This document shows, piece after piece, positions 24,468 to 33,809 of a stretch of 55,339 nt of DNA. The notes below the pieces were generated by a model that saw only the letters and a program-made list of their open reading frames with translations, made no database searches and was not told the DNA's origin. The stretch is from Streptosporangium canum (lineage in GTDB: Bacteria; Actinomycetota; Actinomycetes; Streptosporangiales; Streptosporangiaceae), in assembly GCF_900113865.1 (NCBI RefSeq), contig NZ_FOQY01000046.1, positions 1 to 55,339 on the forward strand. Direction: 5' to 3'. Each line of letters starts with the position of its first letter. Position 1 is the first letter of the stretch. Position numbers and translations under genes: made by a program.

Positions 24468-25847
24468 ATGACGGAACGACTGGTGGTGATCGGGGGCGAC
24501 GCCGCGGGGATGAGCGCCGCCTCGCAGGCGCGGGGCAGGCGTGACCCGCAGGATCTGCGGATAGTCGCCTTCGAGAAGGGCCGTCACGCCTCCTACTCCG
24601 CGTGCGGGATCCCCTACCTGGTGGGCGGGGAGGTGTCCGACCCGCAGGACCTGGTCGCGCGGCGGCCCGAGGTCTTCCGCGACGAGCTGGACATAGACCT
24701 GCGGCTGCGCAGCGAGGTCACCGAGATCGACCTCGGCCGCCGCGCGGTGGCCGTACACGACCGCCGCGGCGGCGGCCGGTACTGGGAGCCCTTCGACCAG
24801 CTCGTCATCGCGACCGGCGGCCTGCCGCACCGCCCCGACCTGCCCGGCGTACAGGCCAGGGGCGTGTACGGCGTGCAGACCCTCGACGACGGCATCGCCC
24901 TGCTGGACGCCCTGGAGTCCGAGCGCCCCCGCAGGGCCGTGGTGGTCGGCGCCGGATACATCGGCCTGGAGATGGCCGAGGCCCTGGTACGGCGGGGCCT
25001 GGAGGTGTCGCTCATCGACGGGGGCGATCAGCCGATGGGCACGCTCGATCCGGACATGGGCGCCCTGGTCGCCGACGCCCTGCGCGACCTGGGGATCAAG
25101 GTGTTCCTCGGCGAGCCCGTCGAGGGCTTCTCCGAGTCCGGCGGGCGGGTCACCGCGGCCCGCACCGGGAGCCGGAGCGTACAGGCGGACCTGGTCGTCC
25201 TCGGCCTCGGCAGCCGCCCGAACACGGCCCTGGCCGAGGCCGCCGGCGTCCCGGTCGGCGAGACCTCGGGGATCCGGACCGACCGGCGGATGCGCACCGC
25301 GGTCGAGGGCGTCTGGGCGGCCGGCGACTGCGTGGAGACCTTCCACCTGGTCTCCCGGCGCCCGGTCGCGATCGCGCTCGGCACCCACGCCAACAAGCAG
25401 GGGCGCGCCGCGGGCATCAACATCGGCGGCGGGTACGCCGCCTTCCCCGGCGTCGTCGGCACGGCGGTGTCGAAGATCTGCGAGTACGAGGTGGCGCGCA
25501 CGGGCCTGACCACGGCCGAGGCGGCGGAGGCCGGGTTCGAGACGGTCGAGGAGATCGTGGAGTCCACCACGCGCGCCGGCTACTACCCCGGCGCGCGCCG
25601 GATGCGGACAAAGATGATCGCCGACCGCCGGACCGGCCGGCTGCTGGGCGCCCAGATCGTCGGGCAGGAGGGCGCGGCCAAGCGCATCGACGCCCTGGCC
25701 ATCGCCGTCTGGCAGGAGATGAGCGTGGAGGACGTGAGCGGGCTCGACCTGTCCTACGCTCCCCCGTTCGCCCCGGTGTGGGATCCCATCCTGATCACCG
25801 CGCGCAAGACGGCGGAACGCGTGGAGCGACTCGGCACGCGGGGCTGA
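24468..25847 (+). CDS. CoA-disulfide reductase / NADH oxidase-like flavoprotein
   Basis: 459 residues of the pyridine nucleotide-disulfide oxidoreductase family that uses a single active-site Cys. An FAD-binding dinucleotide fold (VVIGGDAAGMSAASQARG) is followed by the signature HASYSACGIPYLVGGEV carrying that Cys. Then come an NAD(P)H-binding fold (RAVVVGAGYIGLEMAEALV), the second FAD motif (TAVEGVWAAGDCVE) and a dimerisation domain ending YAPPFAPVWDPI. Likely reactions are NAD(P)H-dependent CoA-disulfide reduction or peroxide/oxygen reduction. Start ATG 24468 behind GGGGGTGG. Confidence 0.88.
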   Translation: MTERLVVIGGDAAGMSAASQARGRRDPQDLRIVAFEKGRHASYSACGIPYLVGGEVSDPQDLVARRPEVFRDELDIDLRLRSEVTEIDLGRRAVAVHDRRGGGRYWEPFDQLVIATGGLPHRPDLPGVQARGVYGVQTLDDGIALLDALESERPRRAVVVGAGYIGLEMAEALVRRGLEVSLIDGGDQPMGTLDPDMGALVADALRDLGIKVFLGEPVEGFSESGGRVTAARTGSRSVQADLVVLGLGSRPNTALAEAAGVPVGETSGIRTDRRMRTAVEGVWAAGDCVETFHLVSRRPVAIALGTHANKQGRAAGINIGGGYAAFPGVVGTAVSKICEYEVARTGLTTAEAAEAGFETVEEIVESTTRAGYYPGARRMRTKMIADRRTGRLLGAQIVGQEGAAKRIDALAIAVWQEMSVEDVSGLDLSYAPPFAPVWDPILITARKTAERVERLGTRG

Positions 25848-25986
25848 CCTCGGCGATGCGCCTCCGCCTCCGGCACGCTCCCGGCGGTACGGCCTCTGCC
25901 AGGGGGAATCCAGGGAGACATGGTTGGGCCGGTTCAGAGCGGGAAAGGGCGAAGAATCCCAGACCCGATCCCGACAAGGAGTCACA

Positions 25987-26274
25987 ATGCTCACATTGAC
26001 CGACACCGCGGCACAGGTGATCCGGGACCTCAGCTCGCAGGTAGCGGATTCCACCGACACCGGTGTCCGTATCTCCTCACAGGCTGACGGCACAGGATCC
26101 CTCCTGCTCTCGGTCGTGGACGGCCCCGAATCCAACGACAAGGTGGTCGAGTCGGAAGGAGCGAGGATCTTTCTGGATCCCACCGCCGCGGACATGCTCG
26201 ATGACAAGGCTCTCGACGCGGATATCGACGAGGGGGGATCGGTGGCCTTCCTCGTGACCGAGCAACACCCCTGA
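25987..26274 (+). CDS. HesB/IscA-fold protein lacking cysteines
   Basis: 95 residues from ATG 25987 with AAGGAG upstream. The HesB-like fold is suggested by LTLTDTAAQVIRDLSSQV, DTGVRISSQADGTGSLLLSV, SEGARIFLDPTAADMLDD and GGSVAFLVTEQHP. True IscA/HesB scaffolds use one Cys in the middle and a CxC near the end; this protein has no cysteine, so it should not bind an Fe-S cluster in the usual way. Such Cys-less homologues are common in actinobacteria, and their role is unclear. A strong terminator follows. Confidence 0.75.
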   Translation: MLTLTDTAAQVIRDLSSQVADSTDTGVRISSQADGTGSLLLSVVDGPESNDKVVESEGARIFLDPTAADMLDDKALDADIDEGGSVAFLVTEQHP

Positions 26275-26290
26275 GGTAACCGGAGACTCA

Positions 26291-26324
26291 CAGGGCCCCG
26301 ACCGCCACAGCGGTCGGGGCCCTG
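26291..26324 (+). terminator. Strong hairpin terminator
   Basis: A perfect 15-bp stem (CAGGGCCCCGACCGC at 26291-26305; its complement at 26310-26324) with a CACA loop, 16 bp after the HesB-like stop. It may also serve the convergent hemerythrin gene. Confidence 0.8.
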
Positions 26325-26417
26325 TCCTCTCCACCCCGAAGACGTCCTCGCGTCCTTTGATGCCCGCGGCGCCTGTCGGCGTCCTGAAACCCGCTCCCGG
26401 TGTCAGGAGAAGGTCGA

Positions 26418-26891
26418 CTACTTGTCCGCGCTGCTCACCGCGAGGGGGTCAGCGGGCGCCTCGGCCTTGGCCTTCTCCATCCGCTCGCCGAGTTCCTGGA
26501 GCCGGTTGCGCCCCATGGCCTCGCGCACCTTCGGGAACCACTCCTCTTCCTCCTCCTCGACGTGATGGCGCACGTTCTCCATCAGGACGGTGACCTTGGC
26601 GACGAACCGCTCGTCCTCGGGGTCCATCCCCCGCAGTTCGGAGAGCATCCAGACCACCACGTGGTGCTCCTCCACGCTCTCCAGGATGTGGTCGACGGTG
26701 TCGGGAGCGCCCTCGCGGGCGGCCGGGTAGAAGATCTCCTCCTCGATGTAGGCGTGGGTGGTGAGCTCTTCGATGATCTTGTCGACGATGTCCCGCTTCT
26801 TCTTGTGGGCGCCGTCCCCGGCCTTCTCGAACTCCTTGAACAGCTTCTCGACGGTCTTGTGGTCGTCCTTCAGAAGAACGATGGCGTCCAT
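26418..26891 (-). CDS. Hemerythrin-domain protein
   Basis: 157 residues from ATG 26891 behind GAGAGGAAAG. The four-helix di-iron motif is complete: LLKDDHKTVEKLFKEFE, HAYIEEEIFYPAARE, VEEHHVVVWMLSEL and VRHHVEEEEEEWFPKVRE supply the His/Glu ligands. A Lys/Ala-rich tail follows. Such proteins bind O2, NO or peroxide and often belong to hypoxia or oxidative-stress sets. It lies 29 bp after the alcohol dehydrogenase and is probably cotranscribed with it. Confidence 0.9.
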   Translation of the reverse strand: MDAIVLLKDDHKTVEKLFKEFEKAGDGAHKKKRDIVDKIIEELTTHAYIEEEIFYPAAREGAPDTVDHILESVEEHHVVVWMLSELRGMDPEDERFVAKVTVLMENVRHHVEEEEEEWFPKVREAMGRNRLQELGERMEKAKAEAPADPLAVSSADK

Positions 26892-26920
26892 GCTTTCCTC
26901 TCTCACGATCTTGTGGGTCC

Positions 26921-28102
26921 CTACGGATTGAGCAGAACCTTGACTGCCCCGTCCTGCTTCTTCTGGAAGATCTCGTAGCCGTGCGGGGCCTGATCCAGCG
27001 GGAGCCGGTGGGTGGCCAGGTCCATGACCGCGAGCGGGTCGGAATCGTCGGTCACCAGCGGCATCAGGTCGTCGATCCAGCGCTTGACGTGGGCCTGACC
27101 CATCCGCAGGGTGATGCCCTTGTCGAACATCCTCAGCATCGGCATCGGGTCGGCCATGCCGCCGTAGACGCCGACGATCGAGACCGTGCCGCCGCGCCGT
27201 ACCGTCTCCATCGACTGGTTCAGGGCCGCGAGCCGGTCCACGCCCGCGGTGGACATCAGCGGGGCGGCGATCGCGTCGGGCAGTATCCCGGTGACGGTCT
27301 GGGCGAGCTTGGCGGCCGGGGATCCGTGCGCCTCCATGCCGACCGCGTCGATGACCGAGTCGGGGCCGCGTCCGCCGGTCAGCTCGCGGATCGCCTCGGG
27401 GACGTCGTCGGTCACGGAGGCGTCCAGCACCTCCACGTCATGCCTGCGCGCCATCGCGAGCCGTTCCTGGACTCCGTCGACCCCGATGACCCGGTAGCCG
27501 AGGTGCCTGGCGATCCGGGCGGACATCTGCCCGATGGGGCCCAGGCCGAAGACGGCCACGGTGCCGCCGTCGGGGACGTCGGCGTAACGGACCGCCTGCC
27601 AGGAGGTGGGCAGCACGTCGGACAGGTAGACGAACCGCTCGTCCGGCGGCCCATGGGGGACCTTGACCGGGCCGAACTGGGCCTGCGGGACCCGTAGGTA
27701 CTCCGCCTGCGCCCCCGGCACCTCGCCGTACAGCTTGGTGTAGCCGAACAGGGCCGCGCCCATGCCGTGGTCACGGACCTGGGTGGTCTCGCACTGGGCG
27801 AACAGCTTCATCTCGCACATGTGGCAGTGGCCGCAGGAGATGTTGAAGGGGATGACCACCCTGTCGCCGGGCTTGATGTGGGTGACCTCCGCGCCGACCT
27901 CCTCCACGATGCCCATCGGCTCGTGACCGAGGATGTCGCCCTCTCCGATGAAGGGCCCCAGGACCTCGTACAGATGCAGGTCGGAGCCGCAGATCGCGGT
28001 GGTGGTGAGCCTGACGATCGCGTCGGTCGGTTCCTTGATCGCCGGATCCGGAACCTCCTCGACCCGCACGTCGCGCTTGCCGTGCCAGGTGAGAGCCTTC
28101 AT
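26921..28102 (-). CDS. Zinc-dependent alcohol/formaldehyde dehydrogenase
   Basis: 393 residues of the medium-chain dehydrogenase family, closest in layout to glutathione-independent formaldehyde dehydrogenases. Catalytic-zinc residues are in ICGSDLHLYE (Cys) and ILGHEPMGIVEEVG (His-Glu). The structural-zinc loop has four Cys (CGHCHMCEMKLFAQCE). The NAD(P) fold is VAVFGLGPIGQMSARIA, and an inserted loop (APLMSTAGVDRLAALNQSME) is typical of this group. It would oxidise an alcohol or aldehyde hydrate with NAD. It precedes the hemerythrin gene and follows two gene remnants downstream of phosphoketolase. Confidence 0.92.
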   Translation of the reverse strand: MKALTWHGKRDVRVEEVPDPAIKEPTDAIVRLTTTAICGSDLHLYEVLGPFIGEGDILGHEPMGIVEEVGAEVTHIKPGDRVVIPFNISCGHCHMCEMKLFAQCETTQVRDHGMGAALFGYTKLYGEVPGAQAEYLRVPQAQFGPVKVPHGPPDERFVYLSDVLPTSWQAVRYADVPDGGTVAVFGLGPIGQMSARIARHLGYRVIGVDGVQERLAMARRHDVEVLDASVTDDVPEAIRELTGGRGPDSVIDAVGMEAHGSPAAKLAQTVTGILPDAIAAPLMSTAGVDRLAALNQSMETVRRGGTVSIVGVYGGMADPMPMLRMFDKGITLRMGQAHVKRWIDDLMPLVTDDSDPLAVMDLATHRLPLDQAPHGYEIFQKKQDGAVKVLLNP

Positions 28103-28163
28103 GGTCTTCTCCTCTCAGGTCGTGCGGGACAGGCCGGGGCGCGCCGCCGGTGCCGGTGGGCAC

Positions 28164-28385
28164 TCAGCGCACCCGCGGCAGGACCTCCTTGGCGTAGAAG
28201 TCGAAGAAGGCGTCCTGCTCCTCTCCGATCTGGTTGACGTACACCTCGGTGCAGCCCGCGTCGAGGTACTCCCCGATCGCCTGGGCGGTGATCGCGGGGT
28301 GGACCCGGACCGGCGGGCAGGTGACCGCGGTCGTGATGGGCAGCGATGATCCCCATACCCCCTGTGACGAGCCCAAACGGATCAC
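28164..28385 (-). pseudogene. F420-dependent LLM oxidoreductase, internally deleted
   Basis: 73 codons. TTAVTCPPVRVHPAITAQAI matches the N-terminal-half signature of TIGR03557-type F420 oxidoreductases (about residues 60-80 of a 320-residue protein). It is joined directly to GEYLDAGCTEVYVNQIGEEQ and FFDFYAKEVLPRVR, the very end of the same family. About 200 residues between them are missing, in frame. Nothing upstream supplies the N terminus. It sits between phosphoketolase and the alcohol dehydrogenase and should be inactive. Confidence 0.65.
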
Positions 28386-28427
28386 CTCTGCCAGGTCGCC
28401 CGGATCCGGCGGCCCGGCAGCGGGCCG

Positions 28428-28508
28428 TCAGCCGCCGGCGCCGAGGAACCGGCGCAGTCCGGCCGCGAGCTCGGCCGGCGCCCGCTCTTCCTTGAAGCCC
28501 TCGAACAT
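28428..28508 (-). pseudogene. 26-aa remnant resembling a hydrolase N terminus
   Basis: An ATG at 28508 with AGGAAAGG upstream opens MFEGFKEERAPAELAAGLRR and stops at 28428. MFEGF-plus-charged starts are typical of haloacetate-dehalogenase-like alpha/beta hydrolases, but nothing beyond about 9 residues fits. It is either a stub of a deleted gene or a tiny leader ORF. Confidence 0.3.
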
Positions 28509-28583
28509 CCTCACGGTTCCTTTCCTCGCACGCCGGTACGACGCGGCACGGTCGCCCGGCGCGGCCGGTTCGGTACGGCCGGC

Positions 28584-30899
28584 TCAGTACGGCCAGGTCC
28601 AGTCGCGGATCTCGGCCGGGTCCTCCCCGTACTCGCGGGTGTGGGCGCGGGCGCGCAGCCGCTCGTCGACCATCTGCTGGCGCAGGTGCGCGGACCTGGA
28701 GCCGAGGCCGGGTACCCGGTCGATGACGTCCATCACCAGGTGGAAGCGGTCGATGTCGTTGAGCATCACCATGTCGAACGGCGTGGTGGTGGTGCCCTCC
28801 TCCTTGTAGCCGCGCACGTGGATGTTGTGGTGGCCGTGCCGCCGGTAGGTCAGGCGGTGGATCAACCAGGGGTAGCCGTGGAAGTTGAAGATGATCGGCT
28901 TGTCGGCGGTGAAGAGGGTGTCGAACTCGGCGTCCGACATGCCGTGCGGATGCTCCGACGGCGGCTGCAGCCGCATCAGGTCCACGATGTTGACCACGCG
29001 GACCTTCAGCTCGGGCAGGTGCTCGCGCAGCAGCGCGGCGGCGGCGAGGGTCTCCAGCGTCGGCACGTCGCCCGCGCAGGCCAGAACCACGTCGGGCTCG
29101 GCTCCCGCGTCGGTGGAGGCCCACTCCAGGATGCCCAGGCCACGGGTGCAGTGCGCGATCGCCTCCTCCATGGTGAACAGGTCCAGCACCGGCTGCTTGC
29201 CGGCCACGATGAGGTTGACGTAGTCACGCGAGCGCAGGCAGTGGTCGCCGACCGACAGCAGGGTGTTGGCGTCCGCCGGCAGGTAGATCCGCACCACCGA
29301 GGCCTTCTTGTTCACCACCACGTCGATGAAGCCGGGATCCTGGTGGCTGAAGCCGTTGTGGTCCTGCCGCCACACGTGCGACGACAGCAGGTAGTTCAGC
29401 GAGGCGACCGGACGCCGCCAGGTGATCTTGTGGGACGACTCCAGCCACTTGGCGTGCTGGTTGAACATCGAGTCGACGATGTGGATGAACGCCTCGTAGC
29501 AGTTGAACAGGCCGTGGCGGCCGGTCAGCAGGTAACCCTCCAGCCAGCCCTGGCACAGGTGCTCGCTGAGCACCTCCATGACCCGGCCGTCCGGGCCGAG
29601 GTTCTCGTCCGTGGGCAGCGTCTCGGCGTCCCACACGCGGTCGGTGACCTCGAACACGGCCGACAGCCGGTTGGAGGCGGTCTCGTCCGGCCCCATCAGC
29701 CGGAAGTTGTCCGGGTTGGCGGCGATGACGTCGCGCAGGAACTGCCCCAGGACCTTGGTCGGCTCGCTCGACTGCACGGCGGGGGCCTTGACCTCGACGG
29801 CGTGGTCCCGGAAGTCGGGCAGCGCCAGCGGCTTGAGCAGCTCGCCGCCGTTGGCGTGCGGGTTGGCGCTCATCCGGCGCGGCCCCTCCGGCACCGTCCG
29901 CAGGATCTCCGCGACGGGCCGCCCCTGGTCGTCGAAGAGCTCGCCGGGCCGGTAGGAGCGCATCCACTCCTCCAGCATCGCCCGGTGCTCGGCGTTCTGG
30001 CGGACCGCCGACAGCGGCACCTGATGAGCCCGCCAGGTGCCCTCGACCGGGAGGCCGTCCACCTCGCGCGGGCCGGTCCACCCCTTGGGCGTGCGCAGCA
30101 CGATCATCGGTGGGCGCTCGGCGCGGCCCTCCTTGAACTCGGCGATCTCGTCGAAGACCGCGTCGAGGGTCTCGGCCATCAGCCCGTGCATGACCGCCGG
30201 GTCGTCTCCGGAGACGATGTGCGGGCGGTAGCCGTATCCCTCGAGGAGCTTGACCAGCTCCTCTTCGGGGATCCGGGCGAGGACGGTCGGGTTGGCGATC
30301 TTGTAGCCGTTCAGGTGCAGGATCGGCAGCACGACCCCGTCGTGCTCGCGGTTGAGGAACTTGCCGGAGTGCCAGCCGGCCGCCAGCGGCCCGGTCTCGG
30401 CCTCGCCGTCGCCGATGACGCAGGCCACCACCAGGTGGGGGTTGTCGAAGGCGGCGCCATAGGCGTGGGCCAGCGAGTAGCCGAGCTCGCCGCCCTCGTG
30501 GATGGAGCCCGGGACCTCGGGGGCGACGTGGCTGGGGATGCCGCCGGGGAAGGAGAACTGCCGGAACAGCCGCTGCATGCCGACGGCATCCTGCCTGATA
30601 TCCGGATATTTCTCTGTATAGGTGCCCTCCAGCCAGGCGTGGGCGACCGCCGCCGGGCCACCGTGCCCGGGTCCGACGATGTAGATCATGTCCTGGTCGC
30701 GCTCCCGGATGATCCGGTTGAGGTGGGCGAAGCAGAAGTTCAGCCCCGGAGTGGTGCCCCAGTGCCCCAGGAGGCGTGGCTTGACGTGCTCGGGAGCCAG
30801 AGGCTCGGCCAGCAGCGGATTGTCCAGCAGGTAGATCTGGCCGACCGACAGGTAGTTGGCCGCCCGCCAGTAGGCGTCGACGTGTGCGAGTGCATCCAT
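28584..30899 (-). CDS. xfp: Phosphoketolase
   Basis: 771 residues, close to the family's usual 790-800. This TPP enzyme cleaves xylulose-5-phosphate and/or fructose-6-phosphate with phosphate to acetyl phosphate. Signatures include LGHWGTTPGLNFCFAHLNR, YIVGPGHGGPAAVAHAWLEG, CVIGDGEAETGPLAAGWHS (TPP/Mg-binding GDGEAETG), FMGPDETASNRL-like (here RLMGPDETASNRLSAVFEV) and HDHNGFSHQDPGF-like (here RQDHNGFSHQDPGFIDVVVN). The start is ATG 30899 behind GGAGGT. In actinomycetes the gene often belongs to the hypoxia/DosR-type regulon together with alcohol dehydrogenase and stress proteins. Confidence 0.95.
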   Translation of the reverse strand: MDALAHVDAYWRAANYLSVGQIYLLDNPLLAEPLAPEHVKPRLLGHWGTTPGLNFCFAHLNRIIRERDQDMIYIVGPGHGGPAAVAHAWLEGTYTEKYPDIRQDAVGMQRLFRQFSFPGGIPSHVAPEVPGSIHEGGELGYSLAHAYGAAFDNPHLVVACVIGDGEAETGPLAAGWHSGKFLNREHDGVVLPILHLNGYKIANPTVLARIPEEELVKLLEGYGYRPHIVSGDDPAVMHGLMAETLDAVFDEIAEFKEGRAERPPMIVLRTPKGWTGPREVDGLPVEGTWRAHQVPLSAVRQNAEHRAMLEEWMRSYRPGELFDDQGRPVAEILRTVPEGPRRMSANPHANGGELLKPLALPDFRDHAVEVKAPAVQSSEPTKVLGQFLRDVIAANPDNFRLMGPDETASNRLSAVFEVTDRVWDAETLPTDENLGPDGRVMEVLSEHLCQGWLEGYLLTGRHGLFNCYEAFIHIVDSMFNQHAKWLESSHKITWRRPVASLNYLLSSHVWRQDHNGFSHQDPGFIDVVVNKKASVVRIYLPADANTLLSVGDHCLRSRDYVNLIVAGKQPVLDLFTMEEAIAHCTRGLGILEWASTDAGAEPDVVLACAGDVPTLETLAAAALLREHLPELKVRVVNIVDLMRLQPPSEHPHGMSDAEFDTLFTADKPIIFNFHGYPWLIHRLTYRRHGHHNIHVRGYKEEGTTTTPFDMVMLNDIDRFHLVMDVIDRVPGLGSRSAHLRQQMVDERLRARAHTREYGEDPAEIRDWTWPY

Positions 30900-31191
30900 A
30901 CCTCCGACAGTTCCTCCGGAGCGGGATTCAAACCCTGCCGGGAGCCGGCTCCGTACTCCTGGGGACACCTGGCGATCGCGGGAAGCCGTGTCGCGCCGGA
31001 AAGGTGCTGCTCACCCGCGACAAGAACGTGGTGAGCGTCCAGGCCGACGTCCGCCGCCCCGGACCGCCGGGGCACGAGCGCCTCACGCCGCCGGTCGGCC
31101 GGAGGCCGCGCGCCTCTACCGGATCCGGGCGGAATGTACGAAGATCTTCACGGCTCGACCGCTTGACCCCGTCCGAGGAGAGGAAACCGGA

Positions 31192-32379
31192 GTGGAGATC
31201 GCCATCGTCGGAGGAGGCCTCGGCGGCCTGGCCGCCGCCCTGCTGCTGAGGCAGGCGGGCATCGAGGCCACCGTCTACGAGCAGGCCACCGAGCTGCGAG
31301 AGGTCGGCGCGGGCATCGTCGTCGCCCCCAACATGGTCCGCCCCCTGGTGCGGGCCGGGCTCGGCGAGCGGCTGGCGGCCTCCGCCGTGGCGCTGGAGAC
31401 CGCCTGGGAGTTCCGGCGCTGGGAGGACGGCCGGGTGCTGTTCTCCCAGCGGATGGGAGAGGAGTGCCGGCGGCTGTACGGCGCCGACTGTTACGTCGCG
31501 CACCGGGCCGACCTGCTGGCCATGCTGCTGGAGGCGCTGCCCGAGGACGCCGTACGGCTCGACCGGCGGCTGGACGGCCTGCGACAGGACGGCGAGAAGG
31601 CCGAGCTGGTCCTCGCCGACGGGCAGGGAGAGAAGACGACGGTGGTCGCCGACGTGGTCGTCGGGGCCGACGGGATCCACTCCACCGTCCGGTCCTCGGT
31701 CGTGGCCGAGGACCCGGCCCGGTTCTCCGGGCTGTGCGCCTACCGGTGCCTGGTCCCGGCCGGCGACGCCCCCGAGCTGGCGCTGCGGCCGGTGCAGACG
31801 CTGTGGCTGGGGCCGGGCAGGCACTTCGTCCACTACCCGATCAGCGGGGGACGTCTGGTCAACGTCGTCGCGATCGTGCCCGCCGGGGACTGGCGGATCG
31901 AGTCGTGGACGGCCGACGGCCGGGTGGAGGACCTGGCGCGGGAGTTCGAGACCTGGGATCCCCGGCTCGGACAGCTGATCGCCTCCGCGACCGAGACCAA
32001 ACGCTGGGCCCTGTACGACCGCAGCCCGCTGGAGCGCTGGACCGACGGGCGGGTCACCCTCCTGGGGGACGCCGCCCACGCGATGCTGCCCTTCTTGGGC
32101 CAGGGAGCCTGCCAGGCGGTCGAGGACGCGGCGGTCCTGGCCGCCTGCCTCCGGACGGCCACGCCCGGGACCGTGGCGGAGGCGCTGCTGCGCTACGAGG
32201 GGATCCGCAGGCCCCGGGCCTCCCAGGTCCAGCTCATGAGCCGCGGCCGTGAGGTGCAGAACCACCTTCCCGACGGCCCCGCCCAGCGTGAACGCGACGC
32301 GGCCTTCGCCGGCGGCGACCCGCTCCGGCAGAACGCCTGGGTCTACGGCCACGACCCGGAGGCCGAGCTGGTCGGCTGA
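31192..32379 (+). CDS. FAD-dependent aromatic-type monooxygenase
   Basis: 395 residues from GTG 31192 behind GAGGAGAGGAAA. Class-A flavin monooxygenase motifs are all present: the FAD fold IAIVGGGLGGLAAALLLRQA, the DG motif VVVGADGIHSTVRSSV, and the GD motif VTLLGDAAHAMLPFLGQGAC. Layout and size match salicylate/3- or 6-hydroxybenzoate hydroxylases. The substrate cannot be told from sequence alone, and no ring-cleavage gene is nearby. It is divergent from phosphoketolase. Confidence 0.9.
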   Translation: MEIAIVGGGLGGLAAALLLRQAGIEATVYEQATELREVGAGIVVAPNMVRPLVRAGLGERLAASAVALETAWEFRRWEDGRVLFSQRMGEECRRLYGADCYVAHRADLLAMLLEALPEDAVRLDRRLDGLRQDGEKAELVLADGQGEKTTVVADVVVGADGIHSTVRSSVVAEDPARFSGLCAYRCLVPAGDAPELALRPVQTLWLGPGRHFVHYPISGGRLVNVVAIVPAGDWRIESWTADGRVEDLAREFETWDPRLGQLIASATETKRWALYDRSPLERWTDGRVTLLGDAAHAMLPFLGQGACQAVEDAAVLAACLRTATPGTVAEALLRYEGIRRPRASQVQLMSRGREVQNHLPDGPAQRERDAAFAGGDPLRQNAWVYGHDPEAELVG

Positions 32380-32532
32380 GCCCCGGCGGCCCTGCACTTC
32401 CGACCCGCGTCAGGCTCTCATCGGGCGTCGCCGCCCCGCAGCGCCGGCGGCCCTGCACAGTGGTCCGGCGGCGCCGCCGGTGTCACATGACACCGGCAGC
32501 CGCCGGGACCCGCCCTTCCCGCCTCGGGAAGG

Positions 32533-32817
32533 TCAGCCGGTGACCTCCACGCCCTTCCAGAAGGCCACGTAGCCCTTGATCTGGGCCGCCTCCGGCTTGG
32601 GGTCCGCGTAGTACCAGGCCGCGTCGGGGTTGTCCGCGCCGTCGACGTGCAGTGTGTAGTAGCTCGCCGTCCCCTTCCATGGACAGACCGTGGTGGTCTC
32701 CGATGGCCTCAGATAGTCCGGGGACACCGATTCGACGGGGAAGTAGTGATTGCCCTCGACGATCCGGGTGTCGTCACTCTCCGCGATGATCTCGCCGTTC
32801 CAGCGTGCTGTTGCCAT
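32533..32817 (-). CDS. DUF427 family protein
   Basis: 94 residues from ATG 32817 (MATARWNGEIIAESDDTRIV). Family hallmarks are EGNHYFPVESV, CPWKGTASYYTLHVDG and AAWYYADPKPEAAQIKGYVA. DUF427 proteins are small beta-rich proteins of unknown function, common in actinobacteria. The CPWKG segment is the most conserved part and is intact. No operon partner is obvious; a 103-bp gap separates it from the Cgl0159-family gene. Confidence 0.92.
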   Translation of the reverse strand: MATARWNGEIIAESDDTRIVEGNHYFPVESVSPDYLRPSETTTVCPWKGTASYYTLHVDGADNPDAAWYYADPKPEAAQIKGYVAFWKGVEVTG

Positions 32818-32920
32818 AGACCAAGGCTGGCACATTCGGTGCTCCGGCGCGCGCCGGAGCCGGGCAGCACGGACCGGCAGCCGCCTGGTTTCCCACGGTT
32901 CTCTGCTGTTTCAACGGTGA

Positions 32921-33790
32921 TCACAGCAGGCTGACGGCCCTGTCCACAGCGCCCGCCACATCCCCGTTGGCTGGATAGAGCAGCGCCCGGCCGGGCACCA
33001 GGCCCAGCGTGGTCGGCATTTTCAACGCGTGCTTCCACCTGACGAACATCTGCTCAGGTTCGGCGCCGTCGCCGCCAAGAAGCACCACGGGCAAGGTCGA
33101 GGACGCCAGGACATCGGACATGTCTTCGACAACGGGGAGCTTCAACCAGGTATAGGCGCTGCGCCGCCCCAGCCCGCAAGCGATCGCGATCGACTGGATC
33201 ACAGCCTCCGCTGACAGATCATTGCAAATTTTGCCGTTGGTCCACCGGGAAATGAACGGTTCGACCATCGCGATCAGCTTGCGGTCGTTGAGTTCGTTCA
33301 CGGCTCGAGCCGTATTCTCCAACGCCGAAGGCGTCGCGGCATCCTCCAACGCGATCCGGGTCAGCATCTTGCCCCCGTCGAAGCCCATGGCGGCAATGGT
33401 CTCCGCGTCGTAGCCAGTGAAGCGGTCGTCGATTTCGAACGTCGAGCCGGCCAGGCCGGCCCGGTTCATCGATCCGAACACCGACTTGCCGTCCAGCACC
33501 CCGAGCAGCAGCAGGTCCTCCAGGATGTCGGCGGTGCCCATCACCCCGGTTACTCCGGGACGTTCAAGCGCCCTGCAGAGCCGGTCCAGAAGATCGCCCC
33601 GATCGGCCATCGCCATCGGATCACCGCCGGCACCGAGCGAGCCGCGCGCCGGATGGTCCGCAGCGATGATCATCACCCGGCCGTGCTCCCCCACCACGGA
33701 CGGCGCCGGCACACGCCGCTCCGCTGCCTGAACGATCGCCTCGGGGTTGTGCACCCGTGTCTGCATGATCTCGGTCACCCTGGCGGCCAC
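32921..33790 (-). CDS. Cgl0159-family (beta/alpha)8 aldolase-like protein
   Basis: 289 residues from GTG 33790 behind GGAGGATT. It is a TIM-barrel protein of the Cgl0159 family: HGRVMIIAADHPARGSLGAG, VMGTADILEDLLLLGVLDGK, GFDGGKMLTRIALED and LKLPVVEDMSDVLASSTLPV. The family usually sits in myo-inositol catabolic clusters and is thought to act as an aldolase or isomerase. Here no other iol gene is present. A perfect palindrome fitting the IolR operator lies just upstream, so inositol or a related sugar may still control it. Confidence 0.85.
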   Translation of the reverse strand: MAARVTEIMQTRVHNPEAIVQAAERRVPAPSVVGEHGRVMIIAADHPARGSLGAGGDPMAMADRGDLLDRLCRALERPGVTGVMGTADILEDLLLLGVLDGKSVFGSMNRAGLAGSTFEIDDRFTGYDAETIAAMGFDGGKMLTRIALEDAATPSALENTARAVNELNDRKLIAMVEPFISRWTNGKICNDLSAEAVIQSIAIACGLGRRSAYTWLKLPVVEDMSDVLASSTLPVVLLGGDGAEPEQMFVRWKHALKMPTTLGLVPGRALLYPANGDVAGAVDRAVSLL

Positions 33791-33809
33791 GGCAATCCTC
33801 CAAGAGGAG

